Assembly (NCBI RefSeq): GCF_002086695.1
Contig: NZ_MVIH01000005.1
Coordinates: 186,001 to 250,000 of the forward strand
DNA: 64,000 nt
Origin: Mycolicibacterium rhodesiae
Lineage (GTDB): Bacteria > Actinomycetota > Actinomycetes > Mycobacteriales > Mycobacteriaceae
Reading direction: 5' to 3'
Below are positions 1-7,642 of the stretch, in pieces. Both the position numbers and the translations under genes were made by a program. Within the stretch, counting starts at the first letter, position 1. The number at the start of each line of letters is the position of its first letter. The notes below the pieces were generated by a model. It worked only from the letters and a program-made list of their open reading frames with translations, was not told where the DNA came from and ran no database searches.

Positions 1-206
1 ATCGCGCGGCCGCCGGAACCGTCGCCCTCAGTACTGACCAGGCGCAGCAGATCGCGGCGCTGGACGGCTCGGCGCGGTTGCGGGCGATCCTCGGCGATCC
101 GGCCGTCGACGTCCTGGTCGCGGTCCGCCGCTACGAGCACGAGATGTATTCGCACCTGGACCCTGAGGCGCTGACCGAGAAGTTCCGGATGGCATGGAGC
201 TTATGA
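1..206 (+). CDS. Glutamine synthetase, C-terminal end (partial)
   Basis: Only the last 67 codons are present; the frame opens at base 3 and ends with TGA at 204-206. The tail has the glutamine synthetase C-terminal pattern, with the motif RRYEHE followed by a helix ending in KFRMAWSL. The enzyme joins ammonia to glutamate (or an amine in the GlnA3/GlnA4 branch) using ATP. The amidohydrolase starts on the base after the stop, so the two are probably co-transcribed. That pairing resembles glnA3 (Rv1878) with Rv1879 of M. tuberculosis, so this is probably not the housekeeping GlnA1. The assignment to a branch is inference because the active site lies outside the window. Confidence 0.85.
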   Translation, partial: RAAAGTVALSTDQAQQIAALDGSARLRAILGDPAVDVLVAVRRYEHEMYSHLDPEALTEKFRMAWSL

Positions 207-1322
207 GTGTCTCTGTCCGTTTCGATGCTCGACGACCACATCGCCGGTATCCGTCTGGTGGACAACCACGTACACGGTTACTGGCTGACCTCCGGTGATC
301 GCGGGCGCTTCGAGAACGGCCTCAACGAGGCCAATATCGAACCGCTGGCCGACTTCGACTCCGGCTTCGACACCCAACTCGGTTTCGCGGTGCGTGCGCA
401 CTGCGCGCCGCTGCTCGGGCTGGCTGAACATGTTGACCCGCAGACCTATTGGGAACGCCGCAGTGAACTGAGCGAAGACCAGCTGGCCCGGGTGTTCCTG
501 CCTGCCGCCGGGGTCAGTGACTGGCTGGTCGACACCGGCCTGCCCGGTGACATCGCGGGGCTGCCCGAGATCGCCGACGCGTCCGGGGGTGAGGTCGGCG
601 AGATCGTCCGTCTCGAGGAGGTCGCCGAGCAAGCGGCCGCATGCCCGGGCGACTACGCCGATGCGTTCCGCCGGATCCTGCACCAGCGCACCGAGACCGC
701 CGTGGCCACCAAGTCGGTGCTGGCCTATCGCGGCGGCTTCGACGGCGATCTGTCGCAGCCCGACGCACGCGATGTCGCCGCCGCGGCAGCTCGTTGGCGG
801 GACGCCGGGGGAGTGCGGCTGACCGACCGCACGCTTCTCAGGTTCGGCGTTCACGAAGCGCTTGCGCTCGGTAAGCCGCTGCAGTTCCACGTCGGCCTCG
901 GCGACCGCGACTGCGATCTGCACCGGACCAACCCGATGCTCTTGCTCGAGCTGTTGCGCCAGTCCGGCACCACGCCGATCGTGCTACTGCACTGTTATCC
1001 CTACGAACGCGAAGCCGGTTATCTGGCACAGGCTTTCAACAACGTCTACCTCGATGTCGGCCTGAGCATCAACCATCTCGGAGCCCGCGCCGAAGCCTTT
1101 ATCGAGCGGACTCTGGAGTTGGCCCCGTTCCGCAAGATCCTGTACTCCTCGGACGCCTTCGGCCCGGTCGAGCTGCCCTATCTGGGCTCGCGGCTCTGGC
1201 GGGCGGGGATGGCCGCGGTGCTCGCCGGGTTCGTCGCGCGCGGCCAGTGGAGCGAGGCCGACGCGATCCGGGTTGTCGACCTGATCGGGCGCGACAACGC
1301 CGTCCGCGTCTACGGTCTCTAG
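207..1322 (+). CDS. FluG-like amidohydrolase (amidohydrolase 2 family)
   Basis: A 371-residue protein with the amidohydrolase TIM-barrel signatures: an N-terminal metal motif LVDNHVHGY near residue 18, a strand-end histidine in LLHCYPYE and the late catalytic aspartate in LYSSDAFG. In fungal and some bacterial FluG proteins this domain is fused in front of glutamine synthetase; here it is a separate gene directly behind the synthetase. The GTG start at 207 abuts the upstream TGA; ATG at 225 is an alternative and would still keep the metal motif. It probably hydrolyses a gamma-glutamyl amide or related product linked to the synthetase, which is inference from the pairing. It resembles Rv1879. 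Confidence 0.85.
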   Translation: MSLSVSMLDDHIAGIRLVDNHVHGYWLTSGDRGRFENGLNEANIEPLADFDSGFDTQLGFAVRAHCAPLLGLAEHVDPQTYWERRSELSEDQLARVFLPAAGVSDWLVDTGLPGDIAGLPEIADASGGEVGEIVRLEEVAEQAAACPGDYADAFRRILHQRTETAVATKSVLAYRGGFDGDLSQPDARDVAAAAARWRDAGGVRLTDRTLLRFGVHEALALGKPLQFHVGLGDRDCDLHRTNPMLLLELLRQSGTTPIVLLHCYPYEREAGYLAQAFNNVYLDVGLSINHLGARAEAFIERTLELAPFRKILYSSDAFGPVELPYLGSRLWRAGMAAVLAGFVARGQWSEADAIRVVDLIGRDNAVRVYGL

Positions 1323-1332
1323 CGGCCGGACT

Positions 1333-1731
1333 TCAGGCGGGCGGGAAGTGCATCCAGTGCGCCCAGTCGGCCGGCCCTGTGCAGATCAGCGGCACCCCGT
1401 AGACCTTGGGCTCCCATTCGTCACCGGCCACCCGCTGCTGCGCGGTGGTCCCAGGCGTGGTGCACGGCAGCGCGTTGGCCGCCTCGCCGACCAAGGGCCC
1501 TGTCGCCACCCAGACGCCGCTGGCCGCGCAGATGAGGGTGTTCTTCTGTGCGTCGAACCCGAATACGAAGCCCGGGCTCGGTGTGCACGGTGTTCCGCCG
1601 ACGACGTTCTGGGCCACATTCGGCACGCAACTCGGGGAGTGGCACGACGTGGCCGACGCGGGAGCGGCCAAAGGGATCGCAGCGCTCAGAAGACCCGACA
1701 CGACAACCGACCCAATGACGACCCTGCGCAT
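1333..1731 (-). CDS. Small secreted Cys-containing protein
   Basis: 132 residues with an export signal (MRR, a hydrophobic run, cleavage likely after ASA near residue 28). The mature part has paired cysteines and a two-fold pattern: PC, a short FGFD segment, LIC, then GVW, a second PC, AQQ, PLIC and W. The same order is seen in the secreted protein at 37292-37735, so the two look like distant paralogues of a mycobacterial exported family with probable disulfides. It is convergent with the amidohydrolase (10-base gap) and divergent from the lipoprotein at 1910. No function is known to me. Confidence 0.8.
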   Translation of the reverse strand: MRRVVIGSVVVSGLLSAAIPLAAPASATSCHSPSCVPNVAQNVVGGTPCTPSPGFVFGFDAQKNTLICAASGVWVATGPLVGEAANALPCTTPGTTAQQRVAGDEWEPKVYGVPLICTGPADWAHWMHFPPA

Positions 1732-1909
1732 CTGTGCCTCCTGACGACGGTGCCGGTCCGGCCTGATCAGACTAACGTCGCGAGCCCGGGCTGGTGCTCA
1801 GATCAGCCCGTTCGCGTCCGAGATCCTCGAGGTGTCGACTGTCGAGTCGGGATTATTGGGGCCGTTGGACCCTCGCGATCCCGATTGCTGTGGGGTGACT
1901 CTGATTCCC

Positions 1910-2440
1910 ATGCGCTCGCCTCTGATGCTCGTCGCCGGGATTGCCACGATCGCGCTGGCCGCGTGTGGTCCGACGGGCGGTCTGCCGGCGAAGACCACCG
2001 TGGTCACTGCTGCGCCGTCGACGCTCACGCAGACTCGTACCGTCGCACCGTCCACACCGCCACTGCGGCAGTCGATGCAGGCGTGGTGGGACAAAGTGCA
2101 GGACCATGTCAGGGCAATCCAGTCGGCAACGGAAGCGGTGTCGGCGGCAGCGCAGGCCAACGACGTCGTATCGCTGAGCACGGCGTGCGCGAGGTACCAC
2201 GACGGAGTGGCTGGACTGCAGGGCCACATGCCACCGCCTGATCCCGCTTTCGGGGCCGAATTCCAGGCCGGACTCTCGGACTACGACGTGGCGATGCACT
2301 TCTGCATAGCGGCAACCGACGACATCGACTCCAACGAACTGCGGCACTCACTCGAGTTCCTGCGATCAGGCAACGCCGCGATGGGCCGAGCAGGCACGAT
2401 TCTGGACCAGGATCTCGGCGAATCGGTCCGGCGGGGGTAG
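1910..2440 (+). CDS. Putative lipoprotein
   Basis: The ATG at 1910 places a signal sequence (MRSPLMLVAG) in front of a lipobox LAACG, so the mature protein would be lipid-anchored at its N-terminal cysteine. The frame is open upstream to 1832, but that extension would bury the signal. After a Thr/Ser/Pro linker the remainder is mostly helical with two cysteines (TACARY and HFCIA) that may form a disulfide. Total 176 residues. No enzyme motif is visible. It is convergent with the epoxide-hydrolase-like gene that ends 5 bases downstream. Confidence 0.75.
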   Translation: MRSPLMLVAGIATIALAACGPTGGLPAKTTVVTAAPSTLTQTRTVAPSTPPLRQSMQAWWDKVQDHVRAIQSATEAVSAAAQANDVVSLSTACARYHDGVAGLQGHMPPPDPAFGAEFQAGLSDYDVAMHFCIAATDDIDSNELRHSLEFLRSGNAAMGRAGTILDQDLGESVRRG

Positions 2441-2445
2441 GCGGC

Positions 2446-2916
2446 TCAGATCAGGCCGGTCGCGTCGAACATCCAGGACATATCGGCGCTGGCCAGGTCC
2501 TCGAGCCATGTCGGCGGCGCGAAGCTGGTCAGCCCGTTCATGTCCCAGTAGTCCTTCCACAGCGTGATCTTGCCGTCGGACACCTTGTGCACGGTGACGA
2601 AGTTCAGCACGCCCTGTTCGCCGGTCGGGAACGTCCATGTCTCAGAGTGCTCGTACATGGTGTCCACGCCGTTGCTCACCAGGACGCCGTCGTGGTTCTC
2701 GTAGCCCGCCAGCGGTTCCAGCCCGACCTTCAGCCGCTTCACGATGTCCTCGGGTCCACGCGCGGCGGCGATCGGGCCGACCGGCATGTCGACGTAGATG
2801 CAGTCGTCAGACAGGAACGTCTTCAACGTCTCCCAGTCGCGGTTCGACAGCGCCTTCCACATGCCCAACACGGTCCGAGCCACATCCGTGGGTACCGCCG
2901 AAGTGTCAATTGACAT
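2446..2916 (-). CDS. Limonene-1,2-epoxide-hydrolase-like / SnoaL-like protein
   Basis: A 156-residue NTF2-fold protein beginning MSIDTSAV. The helix-strand order, the YVDMPVGP and RGPEDI segments and the acidic DGVLVSNG strand fit the limonene epoxide hydrolase (LEH) family, which opens epoxides with water without a nucleophilic residue. Mycobacterial members such as Rv2740 act on lipid or sterol-like epoxides; the substrate here is unknown. The ATG at 2916 lies inside the 3' end of the upstream amidohydrolase gene (11-base overlap), so translation is likely coupled. A longer open frame reaches 3045, but it overlaps the neighbour without family similarity. Confidence 0.8.
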   Translation of the reverse strand: MSIDTSAVPTDVARTVLGMWKALSNRDWETLKTFLSDDCIYVDMPVGPIAAARGPEDIVKRLKVGLEPLAGYENHDGVLVSNGVDTMYEHSETWTFPTGEQGVLNFVTVHKVSDGKITLWKDYWDMNGLTSFAPPTWLEDLASADMSWMFDATGLI

Positions 2917-4702
2917 GCGCCAGCTCCGTTTCCGTCGTCGTCGTTCCGGGTGCCGCGGTCGCCCGGCCGACTCGCAGGAAGCTGCCGGTCCGCTCGGACC
3001 CGAGGACGGGCGTCGGCTCGCCGTCGCGGACCACCGCGCGCCCACCGATCAGGACCAGATCGACGGCATCGTTGTTGCGGTTGACCATCCGGGGCAGGCC
3101 GGCGTACTGCTCGACGGGCTGCTCGGCGTAGTCGTCGAGGTGGCGGTCGAGACGCTTGGGATTGATCACCACCAGGTCGGCCCGATCACCGACGCGAAGG
3201 TGGCCGGCGTCGATCTGGTACCAGTCGGCCAGCTCGCCGGTCATCCGGTGCACGGCCTGCTCGACGGACATGAACGGGCGGCCCTTGCGGTCGGCGTCGC
3301 GCACATGGCGCAGCAGCCGCAGGCCGTAGTTGTAGAACGCCATATTGCGCAGGTGTGCACCGGCATCGGAGAAGCCCATCTGGACGCCAGGGTCGCGGGC
3401 GAGCTTCTTGAGCACCTCGGGCCGGTGGTTGGAGATCGTGGTGCGCCAGCGCAGCTTGGTGCCGTGCTCGAGGACCAGGTCCAGGAACGCGTCGACCGGG
3501 TGCAGTTCACCGCGCTCCATGCCGACCTGACCGAAGGACTTGCCCACCACGGATTCGTCCGGGCACGCGACGATCTCGGCGTCGAAGAAGTCGCGGTGCC
3601 ACACGCGAACCCCGTATTTGCTGTCGTAGTCCTTGCGGAACTGGCGCCGGTACTCCTCGTCGGCCAGCAGGGCGTTGCGCTCGACTTCGTCACGCAGGTG
3701 CAGCGCGGCGGCGCCGGACCCGAACTCCTCGAACACCACGAGATCGATGCCGTCGGCGTACACCTCGAACGGCACCGGCAGGTGCTGCCAGCGGAAGTCG
3801 CCGCCGAGGGTGTTGGCCGCCTTGGCCAGCGGACCCATGATCCAGATCGCGAACGGGTTGGCCTTGACGTCGGCCGCCGACAGCAGGCTGGTCTTGAGTT
3901 TGTCGCGAAGGGCCGGGATCGACTGTGCCACTTGCGATAGCAGGTTCAGTGGGTTCTGGATGTCGGGCCCGGACTGCAGCACGCGACCGCGTTTGCGCAA
4001 CAGCGACTTGAGCCGGCGCAGCTCGCGGGGCTTGGCGTACGTGGACGGGAGCGTCCGCGACCGGCAGGTCTCGCCGTCGATCTTGTCGAACAACAACTGC
4101 TGCGACGAGAGCCCGACGAAGCCGGCGTCCAGCGCCTCGGCCAGCATGCGTTCCATCTCGGCTTGCTGAGCAGCGCTGGGCCGCACATCTTCTCGGGTCG
4201 CGCGGTCCAATCCCATGACCGCGGTTCGCATGTCGGAGTGACCGATGAACGCCGCGATGTTGGGTCCCAGCGGCCGCGACTCGAGCGCTTGGACGTACCC
4301 CTCGGCAGTGGTCCAGGTCTTGGCCTCGTCGATTGCCGCGACGACGTGCTCGCGCGGAATCGCCTCGACGCGGCCGAACAGGTCGCCGGCGTCACTGCCG
4401 CCGACGTGAATCGTGGACAGCGAGCACGAACCGAGCAGGACGGTGGTGACACCGTGGCGCACCGACTCCGGCAGGCCGGGTCCGCCGAGCACCTCGACGT
4501 CGTAATGGGTGTGCACGTCGACCATCCCCGGCAGGACCCACCTGCCGCCCGCTTCGACGACGTCGTCACAGCCGGTGACGTCGAGGGGGCGCAGGCTGAC
4601 CGCGGCGACGCGGCCGTCGCGAATGCCGATGTCCCGGATCCCGGACGGGGCACCCGTTCCGTCGAACCACCGGCCGTTGCGGATGATTGTGTCGTAGCTC
4701 AC
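2906..4702 (-). CDS. N-acyl-D-amino-acid deacylase-type amidohydrolase
   Basis: 598 residues of the amidohydrolase 3 / D-aminoacylase family. Visible features are the N-terminal beta-sandwich (MSYDTIIRNGRWFDGTG), the HxH metal motif in GMVDVHTHYDVE, a later GHSDMR, and the metal-ligating aspartate in FSDAGAHLR, followed by a C-terminal sandwich strand (LRVGDRADLVVINP). The family removes acyl or carbamoyl groups from D-amino acids or related amides. I chose the GTG at 4702 because family members begin MSYDTIIRNG; a TTG at 4711 would add three residues. It overlaps the LEH-like gene and follows the SDR gene by 66 bases, suggesting a shared catabolic operon. Confidence 0.85.
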   Translation of the reverse strand: MSYDTIIRNGRWFDGTGAPSGIRDIGIRDGRVAAVSLRPLDVTGCDDVVEAGGRWVLPGMVDVHTHYDVEVLGGPGLPESVRHGVTTVLLGSCSLSTIHVGGSDAGDLFGRVEAIPREHVVAAIDEAKTWTTAEGYVQALESRPLGPNIAAFIGHSDMRTAVMGLDRATREDVRPSAAQQAEMERMLAEALDAGFVGLSSQQLLFDKIDGETCRSRTLPSTYAKPRELRRLKSLLRKRGRVLQSGPDIQNPLNLLSQVAQSIPALRDKLKTSLLSAADVKANPFAIWIMGPLAKAANTLGGDFRWQHLPVPFEVYADGIDLVVFEEFGSGAAALHLRDEVERNALLADEEYRRQFRKDYDSKYGVRVWHRDFFDAEIVACPDESVVGKSFGQVGMERGELHPVDAFLDLVLEHGTKLRWRTTISNHRPEVLKKLARDPGVQMGFSDAGAHLRNMAFYNYGLRLLRHVRDADRKGRPFMSVEQAVHRMTGELADWYQIDAGHLRVGDRADLVVINPKRLDRHLDDYAEQPVEQYAGLPRMVNRNNDAVDLVLIGGRAVVRDGEPTPVLGSERTGSFLRVGRATAAPGTTTTETELAHVN

Positions 4703-4731
4703 GAGCGTCAATAGAACCGTTTGCTTGCACG

Positions 4732-4755
4732 AGTGTCAACGATTTAGTGGACACT
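4732..4755. promoter_or_regulatory. Inverted repeat AGTGTC-N12-GACACT upstream of amidohydrolase
   Basis: Six-base arms at 4732-4737 and 4750-4755 are perfect inverted copies, about 30 bases upstream of the amidohydrolase start. The spacing and position fit a regulator site or part of the promoter for the downstream pair of genes. No regulator gene is adjacent, so the assignment is inference. Confidence 0.3.
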
Positions 4756-4768
4756 TTCTTCGATCTGT

Positions 4769-5689
4769 TTACTCCATGTGCGCCCAGGCGTCCGGCTGCC
4801 GCCCGTCGACGTCGACGAAGCCGTACGCGCGTGCCAGATCGCCTGCCGACACCGACCGCTGATGCCAGCGCGACCTGTCCTCATCCGCGGCGATCGCCGC
4901 GATTGCGCGGCCGACATACCGCGGCGTTTCCGACTCGGCGAAACCCGGCGGTGCGGTCGGCCCGCCGTCGGGGCGGTCATCCTCGAGCGCCAACTGCCAG
5001 TTCTCCTCGGTGACGCCGAAGTGCTCGAGCATGATCTCCGAGCGCATCCAGCCGGGTGTGACGGCGACGGCCGTCGCACCGTACGGCGTCAACTCGTGGC
5101 CCAGCGCGAACGCCATCCGGTTGACCGCAGACTTGACTGCGTCGTAAAACACCGAAATGCGATAGTTCGCCGCGTTGTATTCCGCTGTGCCGTCGGTCAT
5201 TTCGACCAGTAGGCCGCCTGGTCGCTCGACCATCAACGGCAGCAGGGCGTGCGAGGTGATCAGGTGGGTGTCGATGCCGAGTCGGAGGATTCGCAGCCCG
5301 TCGGCGATGTCGAGTTCCCAGATCGGGCGGTTCCACTGCGGCGGTTCGCCCTTGAGGATCTCGGCACCCCAGATGTCGTTGACCAGCACATCGATGTGGC
5401 CGAACTCCGACCGGATCCGGTCGGCCAACCCACGCACCTGCTCGAGGTCCAGATGATCGACCTGGATCGCGACCCCGGTCCCGCCGAGGTCGTCGACCAG
5501 TGCAGCCGTGCCCTCGATGGTCTCCGGCCGGTCATAGTCCGACCCGCCGCGCCCGGTGACACTGCTGCGGCCGGTGCAGATGACGGTTGCGCCTGCCTCG
5601 CCGAGTGCGGCGGCGATTCCGCGCCCGGCGCCCCGGGTGGCACCGGCCACGACCGCGATCCGGCCGGTCAGTGCAGCGTCTGACGACAT
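4769..5689 (-). CDS. SDR family oxidoreductase
   Basis: 306 residues with the short-chain dehydrogenase Rossmann motif (AGATRGAGRGIA near residue 15) and the catalytic YxxxK in FYDAVK near residue 190. It is longer than the typical 250 residues because of insertions after the first strands and a C-terminal tail (DLARAYGFVDVDG). The family oxidises or reduces alcohols and ketones with NAD(P). It lies 13 bases downstream of the flavin reductase gene and 66 bases upstream of the amidohydrolase gene, all on the same strand, so the three may work in one catabolic route. The substrate cannot be read from the sequence. Confidence 0.88.
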   Translation of the reverse strand: MSSDAALTGRIAVVAGATRGAGRGIAAALGEAGATVICTGRSSVTGRGGSDYDRPETIEGTAALVDDLGGTGVAIQVDHLDLEQVRGLADRIRSEFGHIDVLVNDIWGAEILKGEPPQWNRPIWELDIADGLRILRLGIDTHLITSHALLPLMVERPGGLLVEMTDGTAEYNAANYRISVFYDAVKSAVNRMAFALGHELTPYGATAVAVTPGWMRSEIMLEHFGVTEENWQLALEDDRPDGGPTAPPGFAESETPRYVGRAIAAIAADEDRSRWHQRSVSAGDLARAYGFVDVDGRQPDAWAHME

Positions 5690-5702
5690 GGACCCAGGCT
5701 AG

Positions 5703-6215
5703 TCAAGCCTCGTGGCCGGGCTCCAGGTCCTTGACGTCGCTGAACGTGACGAGGTCTCCGAATTCCTCGGGCGCGGCCCCGGCCACCGGTTCGGTGAGGT
5801 GCCCTACGTGATCGCCCAGATCGAAGCGCTCGAGAATCCGTCCGGCAAACCATGCTGAGGCGTCGGCGAGGATGGGTAGACCCTCGGGCCCGTCCTGCCA
5901 CCGGCAGCGGCTGAACTTGTCGACCCGGTCACCGGTCTCACTGCCGAACAGCCGGGCCAGCTCGCGGTGCTCCTTGGCCAGCAGGTGCACGGCAACGTGC
6001 GTCGCACCCTCGGCGGCCACCCGATAGGTGTTGTTCTTCTTGGAGAGCCCGACCAAGAATCGGGACGGGTGGATCGAGACCTGGCTGCTGAAGCCGACCA
6101 GACAACCCGCGCGCCGATCGCCGACCCGCGTTGTCACGATGAACATCGGATAGTCCAACAGCGCGACCACTTTTTCGAACGCCTCGGATCCAGCCAGTAC
6201 GTCGCGTTCTGTCAT
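5703..6215 (-). CDS. Flavin reductase family protein (FMN-binding split barrel)
   Basis: 170 residues with the flavin-reductase-like split-barrel pattern: an N-terminal FIVTTRVGDRRAGCLVGF strand pair, then SIHPSRFLVGLSKKNNTYR, the usual flavin-phosphate contact region. Such proteins bind FMN or F420 and either supply reduced flavin to a monooxygenase or reduce small molecules. It is the first gene of the minus-strand series running to 2446. No flavin-dependent monooxygenase lies beside it, so it may act as an oxidoreductase in its own right. Confidence 0.82.
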   Translation of the reverse strand: MTERDVLAGSEAFEKVVALLDYPMFIVTTRVGDRRAGCLVGFSSQVSIHPSRFLVGLSKKNNTYRVAAEGATHVAVHLLAKEHRELARLFGSETGDRVDKFSRCRWQDGPEGLPILADASAWFAGRILERFDLGDHVGHLTEPVAGAAPEEFGDLVTFSDVKDLEPGHEA

Positions 6216-6281
6216 GCCTGCACCTCCGGTGGGGATCGTTGCTTCCGGTCACGCTTACCCAGAAGGCGCATACTCGCCTAG

Positions 6282-7196
6282 GTGACTCCATTGCAGCGCT
6301 ACATCGCCGAAGAGATTGCCACGGATCACGTCGACGGACTGCTGAGCCGCCGCGAAGCCCTGCGGCGGCTGGCACTGCTGGGCGTCGGCACCGCAGCTGC
6401 CAGCGCGCTGATCGCGGCGTGCTCCAGCGACAAACCGAAGACGGCCTCGTCGTCACCCGCGCCGTCGACCACCTCGCCGACGTCCACCTCACCACCGCCC
6501 GGTATGGCCACCGCGCTGCCCACCGAACCCATCACCTGGCCAGGCCCGCGCGGGCAGCTGCAGGGTGCCTGGGCGCAGGCCGCCGCCCCGCGCGCGGGTG
6601 TCCTGGTCATCCATGAGAACAAGGGACTCAACGACTGGGTGCGCACCGTCGCCGGCCGACTCGCCGGGATCGGTTACTCCGCGCTGGCCATCGACCTGCT
6701 TTCCGAGGAGGGCGGCACCGCCACGTTCACCGACCCCGCTGCCGCGACCGCCGCGTTGGGCACCATCCCACCTGAGCGCTTCGTCGCCGACCTGAGGTCC
6801 GGGCTCGACGAAGTGGCACACCGGACACCCGGACAGAAGCTCGCCGTCGTCGGCTTCTGCTTCGGTGGCGGACTGGTGTGGCGGCTGCTGGCCGCCGGCG
6901 AGTCCCGCCTGGCCGCCGCGGTGCCGTTCTACGGTCCGCTGCCCGACACCCCGAACTTCACCGGATCGAAGAATGCGGCGGTACTGGGTTTGTACGGTGC
7001 CCTCGACCAACGGGTCACGTCCTCGGAGCCCGCCGCCAAGGCGGCGCTCGACCAGGCGGGCCTCGTCAACGACCTGATCGTCGAGCCCGACGCCGACCAC
7101 GCGTTCTTCAACGACACCGGCCCGCGCTACAACCCGGTCGCGGCCGCCGACGCGTGGACCCGGGTGCAGGACTGGTTCACCCGGTATCTGGCTTAG
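6282..7196 (+). CDS. Tat-exported dienelactone hydrolase family lipoprotein
   Basis: 304 residues from GTG 6282. The N-terminus has a twin-arginine signal (SRREALRRLALLG near residue 22) directly followed by a lipobox-like LIAACSS, then a Ser/Thr/Pro linker, so it is predicted to be folded before export and lipid-anchored outside the membrane. The hydrolase domain carries the dienelactone-hydrolase nucleophile motif GFCFGGG (Cys in place of Ser) and a late DHAFFND segment with Asp and His. Known family members open lactones or esters; the substrate is unknown. Its stop codon overlaps that of the convergent gene at 7193. Confidence 0.87.
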   Translation: MTPLQRYIAEEIATDHVDGLLSRREALRRLALLGVGTAAASALIAACSSDKPKTASSSPAPSTTSPTSTSPPPGMATALPTEPITWPGPRGQLQGAWAQAAAPRAGVLVIHENKGLNDWVRTVAGRLAGIGYSALAIDLLSEEGGTATFTDPAAATAALGTIPPERFVADLRSGLDEVAHRTPGQKLAVVGFCFGGGLVWRLLAAGESRLAAAVPFYGPLPDTPNFTGSKNAAVLGLYGALDQRVTSSEPAAKAALDQAGLVNDLIVEPDADHAFFNDTGPRYNPVAAADAWTRVQDWFTRYLA

Positions 7197-7543
7197 TCGT
7201 CTAGCCGGACGGTGACGGTCACCCGGCCGCGCGCATCCCGGGTGGCCACGGCGTGACCGGGACGCTGCGCGCCGCCGAGCAGGATGGTCAGCGGGGCTCC
7301 CTTGCCGGTGAAGTTGCGCCACCACTTCTTGCCATCCGGCATCGCGACGCCGATCAGGATGTCGGAGCCGCGACGGCGGTAGCCGACCGGCAGCACAACG
7401 TTGCGGCCACTGCGGCGGCCGGTGTAGCGGATCTCGGTCAACCCCAGGCCGACGATGCGGCCCCACCGCGGCGACGTGATCAACGCGGTGGCACCGCGAT
7501 TGACCGCTGCGGACGCCGCACGGAACACATCCGAAATCTGCAC
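7193..7543 (-). CDS. Deazaflavin-dependent nitroreductase-like small protein
   Basis: 116 residues starting at GTG 7543 (VQISDVFRAA). The pattern of a short helix, then TEIRYTGRRSGRNVVLPVGYRR, a DILIGVAMPDGKKWWRN segment and an ending strand resembles the Ddn/Rv3547-type split barrels that bind F420 in mycobacteria. The family assignment rests on the TxGRxSG...WWxN pattern only. A longer open frame extends to 8908, but it runs antisense through the glycosyltransferase gene and has no coding character. The stop shares a TTAG tetranucleotide with the convergent hydrolase gene. Confidence 0.7.
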   Translation of the reverse strand: MQISDVFRAASAAVNRGATALITSPRWGRIVGLGLTEIRYTGRRSGRNVVLPVGYRRRGSDILIGVAMPDGKKWWRNFTGKGAPLTILLGGAQRPGHAVATRDARGRVTVTVRLDD

Positions 7544-7560
7544 GTCACCAACGCTAGACC

Positions 7561-7583
7561 ACACGCGGCTGTTCACCGCGTGT
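7561..7583. promoter_or_regulatory. Inverted repeat ACACGCGG-N7-CCGCGTGT
   Basis: A perfect 8-base inverted repeat with a 7-base centre lies in the 99-base space between the divergent genes starting at 7543 (minus) and 7643 (plus). Its position suggests an operator serving one or both promoters rather than a terminator, because both genes point away from it. No cognate regulator is adjacent. Confidence 0.35.
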
Positions 7584-7642
7584 TCAAGACACAGAGGGTC
7601 GGGGGTCGCCGTCCGCACATCGCCACACGATCGGATACGGCC

